From positions 496,001 through 560,000 of the forward strand of contig CM074763.1 in NCBI GenBank assembly GCA_037355855.1: 64,000 bases of DNA, given 5' to 3'. How positions within the stretch are numbered: position 1 is the first letter of the stretch; each line of letters begins with the position of its first letter. The translations under genes and the position numbers were made by a program. This DNA comes from Pseudo-nitzschia pungens (lineage: Eukaryota; Bacillariophyta; Bacillariophyceae; Bacillariales; Bacillariaceae). The notes under the pieces are model-generated. The model ran no database searches and was not told the origin of the DNA. It saw nothing but the letters and a program-made list of their open reading frames with translations. Shown in pieces: positions 12,901 through 23,174 of the stretch.

Positions 12901-13431
12901 CTTCGCATTCCGCTTCCTAGTCGATGTTGAACTAAAGGCTCGCGATCGCTGTTTGCCACGAGATCTAGTGTTGTTTTCAAGGCATGTTAAAATGCCACCC
13001 CCAAACGAATTCGATACCATTCTTTGCTCTCCAAGGAGTGTGGTGACTGCTGTTTTGATCGACGTTGCTTTTTTTCGTTGCTCTTTGACCTGTCTAACTT
13101 TTCGTTTATTGTTGTCGGTGCCGGTATCGACGACATTTTTTTTGGAATGAAGAGTCACGAGGACAGAAGGTTCGAACGCAAAGTAAGTGCTGTCCTTACG
13201 CTTCTTGGTCTCCGCATTATTATTTTGTAGGCCCTTTCCTCCCCCGGATTTAACATGAATTGTGGCCAGACTATCACCCGTTAGTTTTGTTCCTCCTGCA
13301 GCATTTTCCTTTGGCGCTTTCTTCGTTCGAAAAGAACCAAGCGAATTCCCCGTTCGATTGGTAAGCTGCATCAGATCGTCTGGTATGAGACCGGTTGATG
13401 ATTCCGGGAAGAGTTTCCTTTTCAATCCCAT
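9952..13431 (-). CDS. Large nuclear protein with Tudor-like and SANT/Myb domains
   Basis: Single exon, 1159 residues from ATG at 13431 (MGLKRKLFPESS). An upstream in-frame ATG at 13497 would add 22 hydrophobic residues and is less likely. The N-terminal half is basic and disordered, rich in KRK clusters, with about six diverged repeats of PAPSKIETTQKxIPSPKP (about residues 405-560). A Tudor/PWWP-like fold is suggested near residues 565-620 (GTRFEKHFRSFGWFTGTVVA, then YHVYYEDGDSEDL). A SANT/Myb domain lies near 914-985 (DLWTKADLKLLHKAH, FWEDVAEIVGDKSATECREK), followed by a basic patch and DDIFNSTPMRNAF. A related DDNLNSNPMRTLF occurs before the Myb domain. The tail is acidic. This is a chromatin-associated protein by composition; KNL2/Mis18BP1 kinship is a hypothesis discussed in the findings. 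Confidence 0.8.
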   Translation of the reverse strand: MGLKRKLFPESSTGLIPDDLMQLTNRTGNSLGSFRTKKAPKENAAGGTKLTGDSLATIHVKSGGGKGLQNNNAETKKRKDSTYFAFEPSVLVTLHSKKNVVDTGTDNNKRKVRQVKEQRKKATSIKTAVTTLLGEQRMVSNSFGGGILTCLENNTRSRGKQRSRAFSSTSTRKRNAKTKAGKSTISNGDSLLTSLFKASIAKENCEPRPVKAQHISEQLTSTDECDERELEKSSNQETKPREKVEAAVQSRIKRESYSKTSNKIGRKSQHKTKQGTSSTCEPFGLGAFVGMTMECTRSRKSRKEQPIKRLVSPSEGNAKSTSIPTSHKEEITSLHPGTINTTNGNIEIDRPSEVPSVIIVPMIRESDPSNASTNSVKDQPELENLKSKEETAPSKIETAQEIMIPSPKPVDILERQLKDKRKEQIPAPSKIEPTQKLIPFSKPVGTLETESTRKEAILAPSTIETTQNVITSSKPVGTIEMTSTREEQIPAPSKIETGRNMIPSPKPMDVIETEPTRGEEIPAPSKMDTTQKTIPSPKPIHLFETKSKEESINVAPGLPNATEEKKLWPKYNVGTRFEKHFRSFGWFTGTVVAFKCETGLYHVYYEDGDSEDLEEIELDKCKIQTGGPVDANGNEQQQSKTNTTSSKRKTRKENSSAKKDARKDETSLNASSSKLRSKKSEKNAPVRRSRRLSGELDRRDDQLQVQSESQTKETNLSVRRSKRRRSEPIRFIDAPCTENQRTTQSTARKRRKIATETPKQIVAQEADALFERARNPVLSPLADVQKSPKKKQFDDALRAVMPAETEDDNLNSNPMRTLFTRSDSDDTKSDSKTKHNSSSGRRSKRKSIEPDRYGTFESSASKSCEKETQAKSVNSVSKSSEKPTKSLLKRKRGISKSKAKTKTKKRVRISIERPEEIDWGKSDPTPREIDLWTKADLKLLHKAHRTVDPTSFSFWEDVAEIVGDKSATECREKWFSLAKTPEPKRPRPKKQSKGRGKAMLPGTPRHVEDDIFNSTPMRNAFGSGQNIDVSGFEELGVISRMNVGSSIKIHRLDRGDGRTQQTNNEQVAYPLGYKTYLQNIGRSMRQKDSKKKKRDSNRPPLQFGKKLTGRINEGDVEVKCRLSPGGTLQVDAHGDTDTEDYLEDDDDENEDAGLAENLS

Positions 13432-13576
13432 GGTGCGCAGTGTATTGGTTAATAAATTTGTACAAAAGTCAATCACTTTGTTTCCAATCATGCTCAATCA
13501 ACTGGATTGAGTGGATTGGTTTGGTCTGAAGCCGCTTCGCTGTGACGACACAACTGCTAGAAAAAAGGAGGGGTAC

Positions 13577-13615
13577 GTAAGGTTACTCGTGCGGTAGGTA
13601 AACCTTAACCGGTAA
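13577..13615. promoter_or_regulatory. Paired TAACCTTAC-type motifs
   Basis: GTAAGGTTAC (13577-13586) and AAACCTTAACCGGTAA (13600-13615) lie about 150-185 bp upstream of the Myb-protein ATG at 13431. The same motif recurs in other 5' flanks of this window. A promoter role is inference. Confidence 0.35.
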
Positions 13616-14104
13616 TCCACGATTATTGATCGACGATGGAGGCATAAGTTGATTTGCAAAATGTGAGCTGCTACCAAACCGTGAGAATATCAACGGGCGG
13701 AAATTATAACGGCAAATTATTCGCGAGCCGGGTGGACTCATTCTTCCATATGAATTCTCTTCCATAACTCTATGATACGTATGTATGATAGTTAAGGTAG
13801 TAATTCGAAATCCACTAGGGACTCCATTCGTGACCAAATTCAATACCAACCATTCCGTGTACGGTAAACCTTAAGGTTTTTACGGTATGAGAACTTCCCG
13901 ACACCGTCAACAACCTAAGTTGCTTGTTTCACGGTTCAGGGTTCACGTTTCACATGGGAATGCGATGCGATGCTGCACTCCACCAAGTTGCTCGTCACCA
14001 CTTGCGCCTCCAAGTACACGTACGAAGACTTGTTCATCTCAGCGATTCCAACTCTCAGAGGGAAATTCGTCGCTCTCTTCTCATCTTCTCCTTCACTGAG
14101 TGCA
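13616..14104. other. Divergent intergenic region
   Basis: Shared 5' flank of the Myb-protein gene and the ferredoxin gene. It contains TAAACCTTAAGGTTT at 13865-13879, a near-palindromic variant of the dispersed motif. No gene is seen. Confidence 0.4.
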
Positions 14105-14602
14105 ATGATCCGATCAGCTGTGAAGAAATTCTCCAGATTGCCAATCCACCGCACGGGATGGCAACGGCCGGTGGTTATCTCGCCTTCGTCGATTCTAACC
14201 GACAACTTTCGGGAGGGCGCAGTGGCTGCAAGCCGCAGCAAAGTTGCGAAGAGACCGTACTCGACAACGTCACCCCTGGCGAAGACCGTTTCGATCACCT
14301 ATGTCGAACCAGATGGGACTTCCAAGACAGTCGACGCCGAGATCGGGACCGATCTGATGACCGTCGCGCACGAGAACGATATCGAGCTAGAGGGTGCATG
14401 CGGGGGGGAGCTCGCCTGCAGTACCTGTCATTTGATATTCGATCCAGATATATACGAAACGCTCCCGGAAAAAGAAGACGAGGAAGATGACATGTTGGAC
14501 TTGGCTTTTGAGGTGACAGAAACCTCAAGGCTGGGGTGCCAAATTCCAGTGCAGGAGAACTTTGATGGCATGACAGTGCAAATCCCAGATGATGGATTTT
14601 AA
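14105..14602 (+). CDS. Mitochondrial [2Fe-2S] ferredoxin, adrenodoxin type
   Basis: From ATG at 14105 the protein has 165 residues. MIRSAVKKFSRLPIHRTGWQ is a typical Arg-rich amphipathic mitochondrial presequence. The frame extends upstream to 13970, but that extension looks like UTR. The ferredoxin domain starts near residue 60 (KTVSITYVEPDGTSKTVDAE). Cluster ligands are seen as Cys99, Cys105 and Cys108 in GACGGELACSTC, and Cys145 in RLGCQIPV. The acidic segment EKEDEEDDMLDLA matches the interaction helix of adrenodoxin-type ferredoxins. Members pass electrons from ferredoxin reductase to Fe-S cluster assembly and haem synthesis in the matrix. Family call is firm; which paralogue this is cannot be told. 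Confidence 0.9.
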   Translation: MIRSAVKKFSRLPIHRTGWQRPVVISPSSILTDNFREGAVAASRSKVAKRPYSTTSPLAKTVSITYVEPDGTSKTVDAEIGTDLMTVAHENDIELEGACGGELACSTCHLIFDPDIYETLPEKEDEEDDMLDLAFEVTETSRLGCQIPVQENFDGMTVQIPDDGF

Positions 14603-15777
14603 TGGAACATTGAGTGATTGTGTTGATTGCGGATTCTGTGTTCGATTTGGACGGTAACAATCGGTGTAAACAAAATGTTGATTGAATCTTTTGACATTCC
14701 CATCTACAGTTGCTGATCGTACACCTTCTCTCCGCGCATCCAACTTCAACGTACGTTGAACTCGAAAAATATCCCCTGAAGTGATTTCACGGTCTACAGA
14801 AAAAAACTTGCACGGCGTCATACTTAGAGTTGGCGGAATCGAGTTGCGTCACGAGGTACTTTACAACACCAGTCTGCCATTTCGGTACGGTCTGATCGAT
14901 GCCTAATTTGAAATATTTCACCATCGAATATAGCACCGACCATAATACCAACCTCGGCATCGAAAGTTGTGATCGTTAGCTTTACGCAAGGGACTCTATA
15001 ATGCGATTGGATAAGGATGCTGATAGGTCTCTTTCGTCTGCGTGTATCATAATAGGTGCCGAAACCATTTCATTCTGCCAAGAATCCATTTTGTATGCCT
15101 GCCCGTCCAGCTCTCGGTAGCAATTGAGTTTTCGCAAAAAGCTTCTGATGATTCACCTCCAGTGAGATGTTTTCGAACGACAGGACTAAGTGACATGATC
15201 GACCGACATCCTACGCTTCCTTTTCATTAGTAATATGAATCACAAGAAGACGCAAACGTTATGATTTTTTAGTTCATTGTGCATTGAATATCGGCCGCAT
15301 TTGGAACGTGTCCGATTTCTTGAATGTGCAATAAACAACACAAAAATCAACCACGACGGAAAATACGAACCGTGTAGTACGAATTCATGGAAGATCACCC
15401 ATCGTACCACAATTTCATGACACATTCGCGATATGTTGGGTTTTTCAAGATTTAGTAATATCAGTTTCTCTTCATTGAGATAGTTTATCGGGCGAGAACC
15501 CAATTTGTACGTTCAACTCCCTCGCCCGCGTTAAAAGTTACGTGTAGCCTTATGTTCCATCATTTCTCAATAAAAGTGATCAAACTTCCGAAACGCTTTT
15601 TACTTTCACCTCGTGAACTCGAGAACTGTGTTACATTTTTCTGAACGGAATCCCGTTACTACTTCGACCTCACACAAGGATTGCATGTCAACCACGAATT
15701 TGTGACGTTATGATTTCAACCACAAAGGTAAAGTAGACATGATTTCAACCACAAAGGTAACGTAGACAGGAAGTGTC
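14603..15777. other. Intergenic, no gene seen
   Basis: AT-rich, with only short unmotivated frames. A 29-bp tandem duplication near its right end is listed separately. Confidence 0.5.
15710..15767. repeat. 29-bp tandem duplication
   Basis: Copies at 15710-15738 and 15739-15767 differ by one base (GTAAAGTAGAC versus GTAACGTAGAC). It lies just beyond the 3' end of the 15778-16341 gene. Confidence 0.9.
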
Positions 15778-16341
15778 TCATCGTCGTCTCTTCGCGAAAA
15801 GTTCTGGAGCAAAAAACAAGACTAGTGACACCAGACTGAAGAATACACCACCAACTCCTCCAAGGATTCCTCCACTTGGAATGCCCAAAGAGCCCAAAAA
15901 ATCTTCCCCATCGGGTGCCAAACAGCCATACGCATACACGCCTGAAACTAGAAGGGTTGAAAGCCAGGTGAACCGGGCATCATTCCGAACTTTGAACTTC
16001 GCTGATTCGTCCAAGGATCGACGCAACCGATCGGACTGAGTTTGTTGCACCGATACTGGTGGAGGTGTTTGCTCTTGGGATGGGTTGGCTTGTGATCGGT
16101 CGAAACCGTATTTATCGGCAATAGCATCAGTGCTTAGACTTGCATCAGATCCATTCGAGTCGTCTTCTTGTGAAAAAAGAACGCCCATTCGTGCCCGGCG
16201 TGCGAGATAAGAAGGACCCCATGACGACGAAGGCAGTGCTATATTCCTCGCGTACGTCGGGGAACAGAACGCTGCAACATCAGCAATTGCAATTGCAACA
16301 AAAAGTATTCGGAACAACAGAACTGATCGCAACATTTGCAT
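15778..16341 (-). CDS. Plastid-targeted two-helix membrane protein, unknown function
   Basis: 187 residues. The N terminus is a signal peptide (MLRSVLLFRILFVAIAIADV) followed by AAFCSP, an ASAFAP-like plastid motif, then a Ser/Arg transit-like segment. The mature part has an acidic, Gln-rich linker and two predicted membrane helices near residues 123-139 (WLSTLLVSGVYAYGCLAP) and 155-180 (GGILGGVGGVFFSLVSLVLFFAP), ending in KRRR. Chloroplast membrane location is inferred from the leader. No family was recognised. ATG at 16341 is followed closely by a second in-frame ATG; either gives the same leader. Confidence 0.75.
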   Translation of the reverse strand: MQMLRSVLLFRILFVAIAIADVAAFCSPTYARNIALPSSSWGPSYLARRARMGVLFSQEDDSNGSDASLSTDAIADKYGFDRSQANPSQEQTPPPVSVQQTQSDRLRRSLDESAKFKVRNDARFTWLSTLLVSGVYAYGCLAPDGEDFLGSLGIPSGGILGGVGGVFFSLVSLVLFFAPELFAKRRR

Positions 16342-17182
16342 TATTCCATCTATCGATCGACAAATCTTTCTTCCAATATGTCATGCAATGACCGATATCG
16401 GTTCATGATGCGAGTCAACATCGTATTCACCGAGAAGATGACATCATGATGACAAGAAACCTCTGATGATTCATGATTTTTACGACGCATCCTTGGCAGA
16501 AAACAGCAGTACGGTGCAACCCGTAGAGTTTTCCAACACGCACATGCTCATACGGTACGGTAGAATTGGCGCTTTCTTTGAATAATTGAAAGGTTACTTC
16601 GTACCTGATATGATGAATGCGTAATTTACGTGTGCAAGTGCTTGTCACTTAGCAATTGGCACATACCGTAGCATACCTCGTTACTAGTTCGTACGTACTT
16701 GGTAAGGTTACCTACCTTTATATATTCTACGTACCGTACGAGTACTCGTCTTCTTCGAAAGAATAGGTTGGGGTTTTCGGGTAATCCAGAAAATACCGTA
16801 CCCGGAATCCAATCGTTAAGGTTACCACAGGCTTTTAGACACAGTTTAACCCAAATTTGTTTCCTTCACTCTTGAACATCTTGGATTTCTTTTTTTCAGG
16901 CTGGCATGCGCGCCAATTAAATAATTTGGAATTTCAAAATACGACTTCCTGTTGACTCCGTGACAACATAATTGCCTTCGAAGCTTTCAAATCGGATACT
17001 CCGTAAAATTTTAACAGGAACGGTCGATGGTGCATAACTCTGCCAGCTCGAGAAGGTAGTACAAGTGCAATACTTCTATCCAAAAAGGTAGGCTGATTGA
17101 CCGTTCAGCAAAATCTTGACCGTCACAAGTCAGCGTTTTGAAATAAGAAACAAAAGTTTATACCACGAGGAGCAGGGGCAAA
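16342..17182. other. Divergent intergenic region with motif copies
   Basis: Separates two divergently transcribed genes. No gene seen; the notable content is the TAACCTTAC-type motifs listed separately. Confidence 0.4.
16701..16825. promoter_or_regulatory. Two TAACCTTAC-type motifs
   Basis: GGTAAGGTTACC at 16701-16712 and GTTAAGGTTAC at 16815-16825 lie in the divergent region between the 15.8-kb and 17.2-kb genes, about 360-480 bp from each start codon. Regulatory role is inferred from recurrence only. Confidence 0.35.
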
Positions 17183-18982
17183 ATGGCGTACGGAGGCAAA
17201 CGGAAACCGAAGAGGGTCGAGGGGGAAGAACCCCAAGATATTGAAGCCAATGAAAATAAATACTTCGACCCAACAGTGAACAGAGCCACTGAACTGATCG
17301 GACGCGAGTCCTCTGCTCTTTCGTTAGATGGAAAGTCGTTGATTGTTCCGAATTACGGAGATATTGACGATATGAGTAGTCTGGGGACTTCCAAATACCA
17401 CTCCAAACGCAGAGATTTAAGTGAGAAAGAAGCTAATCAGAGAAATATTGAGTACATAGGAGACATAAAGATTGTCCGGAAGACACAAAATCAGAGTCGT
17501 TCCACTTCTGTCAACGGAGGGACTAACCGCAATGAGAACAATTTATCTCAATCATATGAAGAGAAGAAAGACGACGATTACACAGCGGACAGATCTTGTA
17601 TCCCCCGTTGGATTCGGGATGCTCCAACGTGGCTTAAAATGATCATAGTTGCCAGTATTGCGTTGATACTGGGCGCAGTAGTTTTGATTGTTGTGGGTGC
17701 GAAACTGACAATGTCGCCCTCGTCTCTTTCTGAGAACCAGTCCGCCACGGCAAGCCCTACACCATCTGACGTTACGCCCCAAACAGAGATGCCAGCAGAT
17801 TCTACTGAATTCCCTAGTCAGTTTGTGGTCCAAACTACATCATACCCGACTGAGGTCCCTACGGTTACCCCCACCGTTGCCCCAACCGTTGCCCCCACTG
17901 AAGCTCTTTCGGAAGCAATAAACTCGTCAACCTCGAACTCAACGTCAACCAATTCAACGATAGTCAATTCACCGACAGCAAGCCCTACCGTTAGCCTTCC
18001 ATCTGCTTCACCGACTGCTTCTCCAACAAATGAAGCTTCCAGTGCTCCCACTGACACACCAACTATTTCGACCATAAACTTGTTCATAATGGGTGGTCGG
18101 TTCGATGGCGAAGATACCACAGCCCTCGTTAATGGCTTGCATTCCCTTCCAGAGATTGATGGCAACACGATATTAGTCCACCTTGGAGATTTCAACTCGC
18201 CTTATGCAACGTCTTGTGTGGAAAGCTCTTTTACCACCACCGCAAACATGTACATGCAATCTTCGATTCCTGTATATTTTGTTCCCGGTGACAATGAATA
18301 CAACGGTAAGTTTTTCGGAATCGATTCTTCCGTGCGTCTATATCTCTGTCTGACTGCGATCTCGAACTAACCTTCTCTCTCCTTCAATCCTGTAATAGAT
18401 TGCCCGGACCCAACCGAAGCCATGGGCTATTGGAAGCAACACATGCTAGGGTTCGAAACCAAGTACTGGCCGAGACCTTCGTGGGAAATTCGTCGCCAGG
18501 CCCCCGAGTACAGCGAGAATTTTGCCTTCTTGCAACGGGAAATTCTTTTCATCGGACTCAATTTGCCGGGAGGGATTGTGCACGACCGAGACGAGTGGTA
18601 CGCTCGGCACGAAGCCAACCTGGAATGGATCAACGCGACGGCAACGAACTACACTGAGAACTACACTACAATGGTGGTTTTGGCACACGCCGACCCAACC
18701 ATCGAGATCAACGACTACTTCTTCCAGGGGTTTTATTCTCTGGTCGAAGCGAACGGCGATAAGCGAGTGGTTTTCGTCCACCGCAACCTGGGAGTCGACA
18801 ACTGGAAGCGAGAACATAAGTACAACGAAATCTCCAACTTGGATGTCGTAACCGTGGAGGGCTCGGTATGGCCCCCGTTGTGGATGCAAATCGATCCGAA
18901 TCACGACTACTACGCAATCGATCAATCGTGGTGGTACGACGATTACATGAAAAAAGGAAGGTTAGCTTCTGGTCCGTGGTGA
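17183..18982 (+). CDS. Membrane-anchored metallophosphoesterase-like protein with Pro/Thr stalk
   Basis: Two exons, 17183-18305 and 18399-18982, flank a 93-nt intron (GTAAGT...AATAG) that rejoins PGDNEYN to DCPDP in frame, giving 568 residues. There is no N-terminal signal. A 150-residue charged cytosolic part is followed by one membrane helix near residues 157-180 (MIIVASIALILGAVVLIVVG), then a Ser/Thr/Pro-rich stalk with PTVAPT and SPTASPT repeats and several Asn glycosylation sites. The outer domain resembles calcineurin-like phosphoesterases: HLGDFNSP, VYFVPGDNEYN and a later LAHADP. The usual first metal motif (D-x-H) is not evident; the matching position reads FIMGGRFDGED. The topology suggests a type II surface or endomembrane protein. 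Activity is uncertain. Confidence 0.8.
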
Positions 18983-20207
18983 GTTAGCCACGATCCTTGA
19001 GGAATTAGACCATTCGTAGTATTTCTCTGTAAATTTAATACCATTGTTTGGAATAGAAATGCTGTTGTTGTTCCCTGGAACGCCGTCGCAGTGCCAAAAA
19101 TATGGTACTTGACTCCAATCTGAATGTCCTTGGTTAATACGGACTCATTTTATTATCTATGATTGGACAGCTACGGATCATGCCCGTTTTCATGCACTCG
19201 GCATCTTTAAAACTGTCTTCGATACCTCCAGGATTTGTTCGTCGCCCGTGGAAGCCTTTGACTTACCGACAGAAAATAATTGCGCTTGGAGAGCTTTCTG
19301 GGGATACGTTAGAGTGATTGGAGCAAAGATAGCCACGCGTGTTCCATCTGAAGGGGTACTAACATCTTTCTGATAAAGAACTACTCTCGTTTTGCCGAAC
19401 TCGAACCAGCGAGAAGGATGGTTTTCCCAACATGCATGGTTGGAATCGTCCGATTTCATTCGAACGGATGGGATATATTTGTTGTCATCGTTCACTTCAT
19501 TCAGACGAGGCCAACGTTTCGAAACGAATAGAGCTTGGGATAGAAATTGATTGGGACGAACATGACTGACTGACAGAGTGCGGTGAAAGACCGAGCACCA
19601 AGGAAATCGTAGCCTCCATTTACAGAATGATGGAAGTCTGCGGAGCAAACTTTGTATTGGGAGAAAGAAAATTGTGGCGATGAATGAAGATTCAAGGTCT
19701 ATTGATTAACATAGGTTCCGAAGGACTCCGGAAAGACTCTGACGTCGGCGGACGAGGGGTGCGATTTCTTCCTGCGATCACTCAAACAAACCCAGTGCCA
19801 ACACGAAACCGAGCCAACCCGATTTCTATCCCGACCTCACGGTGCCTGCGTGCGTGCTTGTTTCTTGTTGCACAAATTTTCGTCAAGCGATTGCGGTGTA
19901 GTTTCGCATCGGGTAATGACCCGCCGTGGATCATCAAGGGGTGACACATGTCCTGCAAGTTTTCGGCCTCGCGAACCCCTGTTCCATCGTTCCCTCGTAT
20001 TGAATGGAAGGATCGAAAGAAGCACTGTGCCATGCATGTATTCCCTGAGCTACTCATCACCAACCAATGCGGAGCGTGAAAACAAGCAACAAATGCGGGA
20101 CGTGAGAACAAATCGCGAACCGAGTTTTCGTGTCGTGTTGTTCCTCGCCCAACGAGTCCATCCCATTCCATCCCATTCTATCCCGTCCTGTCCCGTTCCT
20201 TCCCATC
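18983..20207. other. Intergenic, one doubtful coding patch
   Basis: A minus-strand frame (19190-19648) is described separately. The rest shows nothing recognisable. 20158-20210 is a run of diverged TCCCAT/TCCCGT pentamers at the 3' edge of the splicing-factor gene. Confidence 0.4.
19190..19648 (-). CDS. Possible exon of an unrecognised protein
   Basis: The 152-codon frame has coding-like composition (for example RWFEFGKTRVVLYQKDVS and TRVAIFAPITLTYPQKALQA). Its first codon is TTG, and no in-frame ATG exists before residue 64, so as it stands it is not a complete gene. It could be a last exon whose start lies to the right, or chance. Its Arg-rich upstream part would be compatible with an organelle leader, but that is speculation. 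Confidence 0.3.
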   Translation of the reverse strand: MLRRLPSFCKWRLRFPWCSVFHRTLSVSHVRPNQFLSQALFVSKRWPRLNEVNDDNKYIPSVRMKSDDSNHACWENHPSRWFEFGKTRVVLYQKDVSTPSDGTRVAIFAPITLTYPQKALQAQLFSVGKSKASTGDEQILEVSKTVLKMPSA

Positions 20208-22104
20208 TTATTCCTCCGCCACCTGCAGCTGCAATTCGGGGGGCAGTTCGTCCTGCGATTCCAGCCAGTTGCCGAATTCCTCGTGGCGTCGTTCCTCCTC
20301 TTCTCGTTCCTTTTCGTGGTCCCCCTCCGCAGTGGTGTAGTCCGTGATTCCGTCCCAATAAATCGCCTCCAACCGGATGTCATCGGCCCGTGGGTTGCGC
20401 GTCCCGTGGAGTGCCTCGATGGCCTTCGATGCCGCGATCGGCTCGGCGTATTTGACAATCACCACGTTGGTCCGAGAAATGCACGTGATTTTTTCAATGG
20501 ACCCGAATCTCGCAAACGTCTCGTCCAAGACCGGTTCCAGTCGATCCTCGGGGATGCTGCCCCCCAGGAGGTTCTTGACGACAATGATGCACAATCCCTT
20601 GCGGCCGCCCGCGAGGCGTCCCCCGAATCCCTCGTCCTGGGCCTGCAGGAGGGCCAGCCGGGCGACCTTGCGCTGGGCCTCCGAGATCGGGCGCTTCCGT
20701 TTCGCGGTCGGCGCACCGCCATCCCGCGCCGGAGTTTGCACCCCGTCCGCACCCTTCGTGGAGGATTGGGTGGTGGTGGTGGTTGCTCTCTTTTCTTCGA
20801 ATTTGGCCCGCTCCACCGTGATGCGGTGGTCCTGGTCCCAGAGGGACTGGTCCAGGATCTGCAGGGCGAGCTCGACCGATTCGGGCCGCGCGTAACGAAG
20901 CGACGCGTCACCCTTGAGCTCCCCCGTAGCGCGATTTTTGTAGAGCTTGAGCTTGGGCCGGAGGGTTTCCGGATCCAGGTCCAGCATGCCCGCCCTGGAA
21001 AAGTACCGCCGGAGGTCGTCCTCCGTGACGCCGGTTTTAGGCAGTCCCGAAACGTAGACCCAGAGCTTGGCGTTGCGCTTGGCGAATCGGGCCTTTTTCG
21101 ATTTTTTCGTCGCTGCGGACGACGAGGACAACGACTTAGCATTGACGGTGTTGTTGTTGTTGTTGTTGTGTCTCCTGGAAGATGGTTCCTCCGCCACTGG
21201 TTTTGGGGCCAGCGCCTCGTGGATCCAGTTGCCCGTCAATGGGTCTTTGACGTAGCGCGTACCCCCATCGCTCTCGTACAAGTGATCGTCGTCGTTGTTC
21301 TCGTGTTTGGGCCTGCGTTGCCCCGCGGTACTACCACCGTGGTGGTCTCCCGTGGCCGACGAGAGAAAGGCTTCGAGCTCGATCTGAACGTTTTTGTCAT
21401 CGCCATCGCCATCGCCATCGCCATCGTCATTGCTGTTGTTGAATTCGTTTCCCTCAGTAGATTTCTCCTTGCTCCCGGCCACAGACTCGCCCGAAGGTGC
21501 GGTGGATTGCTGCGCTGCTCGGGTTTTGTCGCTGTCCGCGAGGGCCTGGAGCACCAGCCGCAAGTGCTTCGAGGCAGAGACCATGGTCCATGCCGGAGTA
21601 ATGCCGTTGGCAAAGACCTGAACCCGGCTGTGGATGTGGATGTGGGTGTTGTTATCGCTGTTGCTGTTGCTGGTGTCGTCCTTTTCGCTCTCCTTGCTTT
21701 GGGCTGCCACGACGACTTCCAGGAGCTTGCGGCAGGATCCCGGTCCCCCCGGGGGCGATCCGTCGATCGTCCAGAACCAGTTCCGGCAGGCGGCCTCGCG
21801 GAGAACCGCAAGAGTGGTCGCCGCCTCCCAGGCTCCGTAGGAGGAGAAAGCTGCTTCCTTCTCTCCCCCGTTGGCAGCGTCCGGGACGCGCAGGCACTGT
21901 GTGGTGGGGGGCAGGATGGGATTCAGCCCTTCCCGGATCGGACACAGTAGGCGGATCAGTTGCCGCGTGGAGAGGGGCGATTTGGACACGTCCCCGGTTT
22001 TGGTCTGGTAGTAGTAGAATTCTTGGTCCAGGATCTTGCGGGGATCGTCGGCCTCCCCGTTTGCATCGCCGGCCATCGTCACATTTTTCGCCTCCGCGGG
22101 CATT

Positions 22105-22136
<32 letters not shown>

Positions 22137-22138
22137 TT

Positions 22139-22169
<31 letters not shown>

Positions 22170-22181
22170 ATCTGCCATCAT
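20208..22181 (-). CDS. TAT-SF1/CUS2-type splicing factor with two RRMs and a GYF-like segment
   Basis: From ATG at 22181 the protein has 657 residues and starts MMADQQQ with a long poly-Gln tract. Residues about 55-95 (DQEFYYYQTKTGDVSKSPLS) resemble a GYF_2-type module. After an acidic Asp/Gly/Asn-rich middle comes RRM1 near residues 375-470 (AKLWVYVSGLPKTGVTEDD, ELKGDASLRYARPESVELAL), matching the first RRM of human TAT-SF1 and yeast Cus2. A second, UHM-like RRM lies near 525-625 (LCIIVVKNLL, DETFARFGSIEKITCI, NVVIVKYAEP). These proteins assist U2 snRNP function by binding SF3b1 ligand motifs. The frame extends upstream to 22367, but the poly-Gln ATG is preferred. The GYF-like N terminus is not part of the human protein. 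Confidence 0.85.
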
Positions 22182-23014
22182 GGTGCGATGTGCGACACAG
22201 TGCCCTGTAATTCTCTCTGCTACGGTACCCTGCCGTATGCTTGGAAGTGACGGTAGGGAGGTCCAAATGCTGCTCAGTTGATCGAATGAGAAACTTCTGC
22301 CTACTTCTATAACAGGACTTGATGGTTGCTCCCTTTTGCTTTCTCTCCTTCGAAGTGTTCCTGGCACGATACACCATCAACTCATGTTCGAGTGGAGAGT
22401 GGACGAAGTGAGATACTGTTACAAGTTTCTGTGGGTAGGCAGGAGCGATAGGCGATAGGCATCAAGCGGACGAGTTACGAGTTACTGTACAAAAATTCAA
22501 AATTACTTCATCCATCGAATAACATCTTAACCTTACGTATCGAATCGTTTTTCGTAATCATTGTTGCACATGTCACCAACATGGTTTAGGGGCACTCTTT
22601 TGGGGGATGAATGATGAATACCTTGACTTTGGTGAGCAACACAAGAAATAATACAAGTAACAATGAATGTCATGCCACTCTCAAAATGGATGATTCACGT
22701 TGCTGCAGCGTCGTGAAGGTTCCTCAGAATACTTCTTCCTGCGTACTAAACACAAGAATTAGAAGACACAAGAATTAGAAGGAGCCATTCATGGTATGGT
22801 GCCACTACAATTGCTGGCACATGGAATAGAATGTTACAACTAGTAGTGCAAGTAGTACTATCTCTATTGCCAGCAATGAGAAAATAGTAGTACTTCTGGA
22901 CAGGAGGTTGGGGTTGCTTAGTAGTACTAGTAGTAGAAGAGGATGACAAATCTGTTCAGCAGGACAGCAACAACGTCCCAAGAGGCAACAGTAGTTATTC
23001 AGGTTCCATGGCGA

Positions 23015-23054
23015 TTGAGAATAACTTACAGTTGTTGAGAATAACTTACAGTTG
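23015..23054. repeat. 20-bp perfect tandem duplication
   Basis: TTGAGAATAACTTACAGTTG occurs twice in direct succession, in the upstream flank of the histidine phosphatase at 23352. Confidence 0.95.
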
Positions 23055-23174
23055 TTTGTAGAGCTTGGGTCTAATCACCAACAGAAGCATTATTGCAAGC
23101 ATCTTACGCAGTCTGTCTGTTGTCTGCCGTACGAACATGCATGTGTTTGTTTTAGGGCGACGGGCAAAGTACAC

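Noticed and set aside
20130..21950. 606-codon plus-strand frame
   Set aside because: Antisense shadow of the RRM splicing factor.
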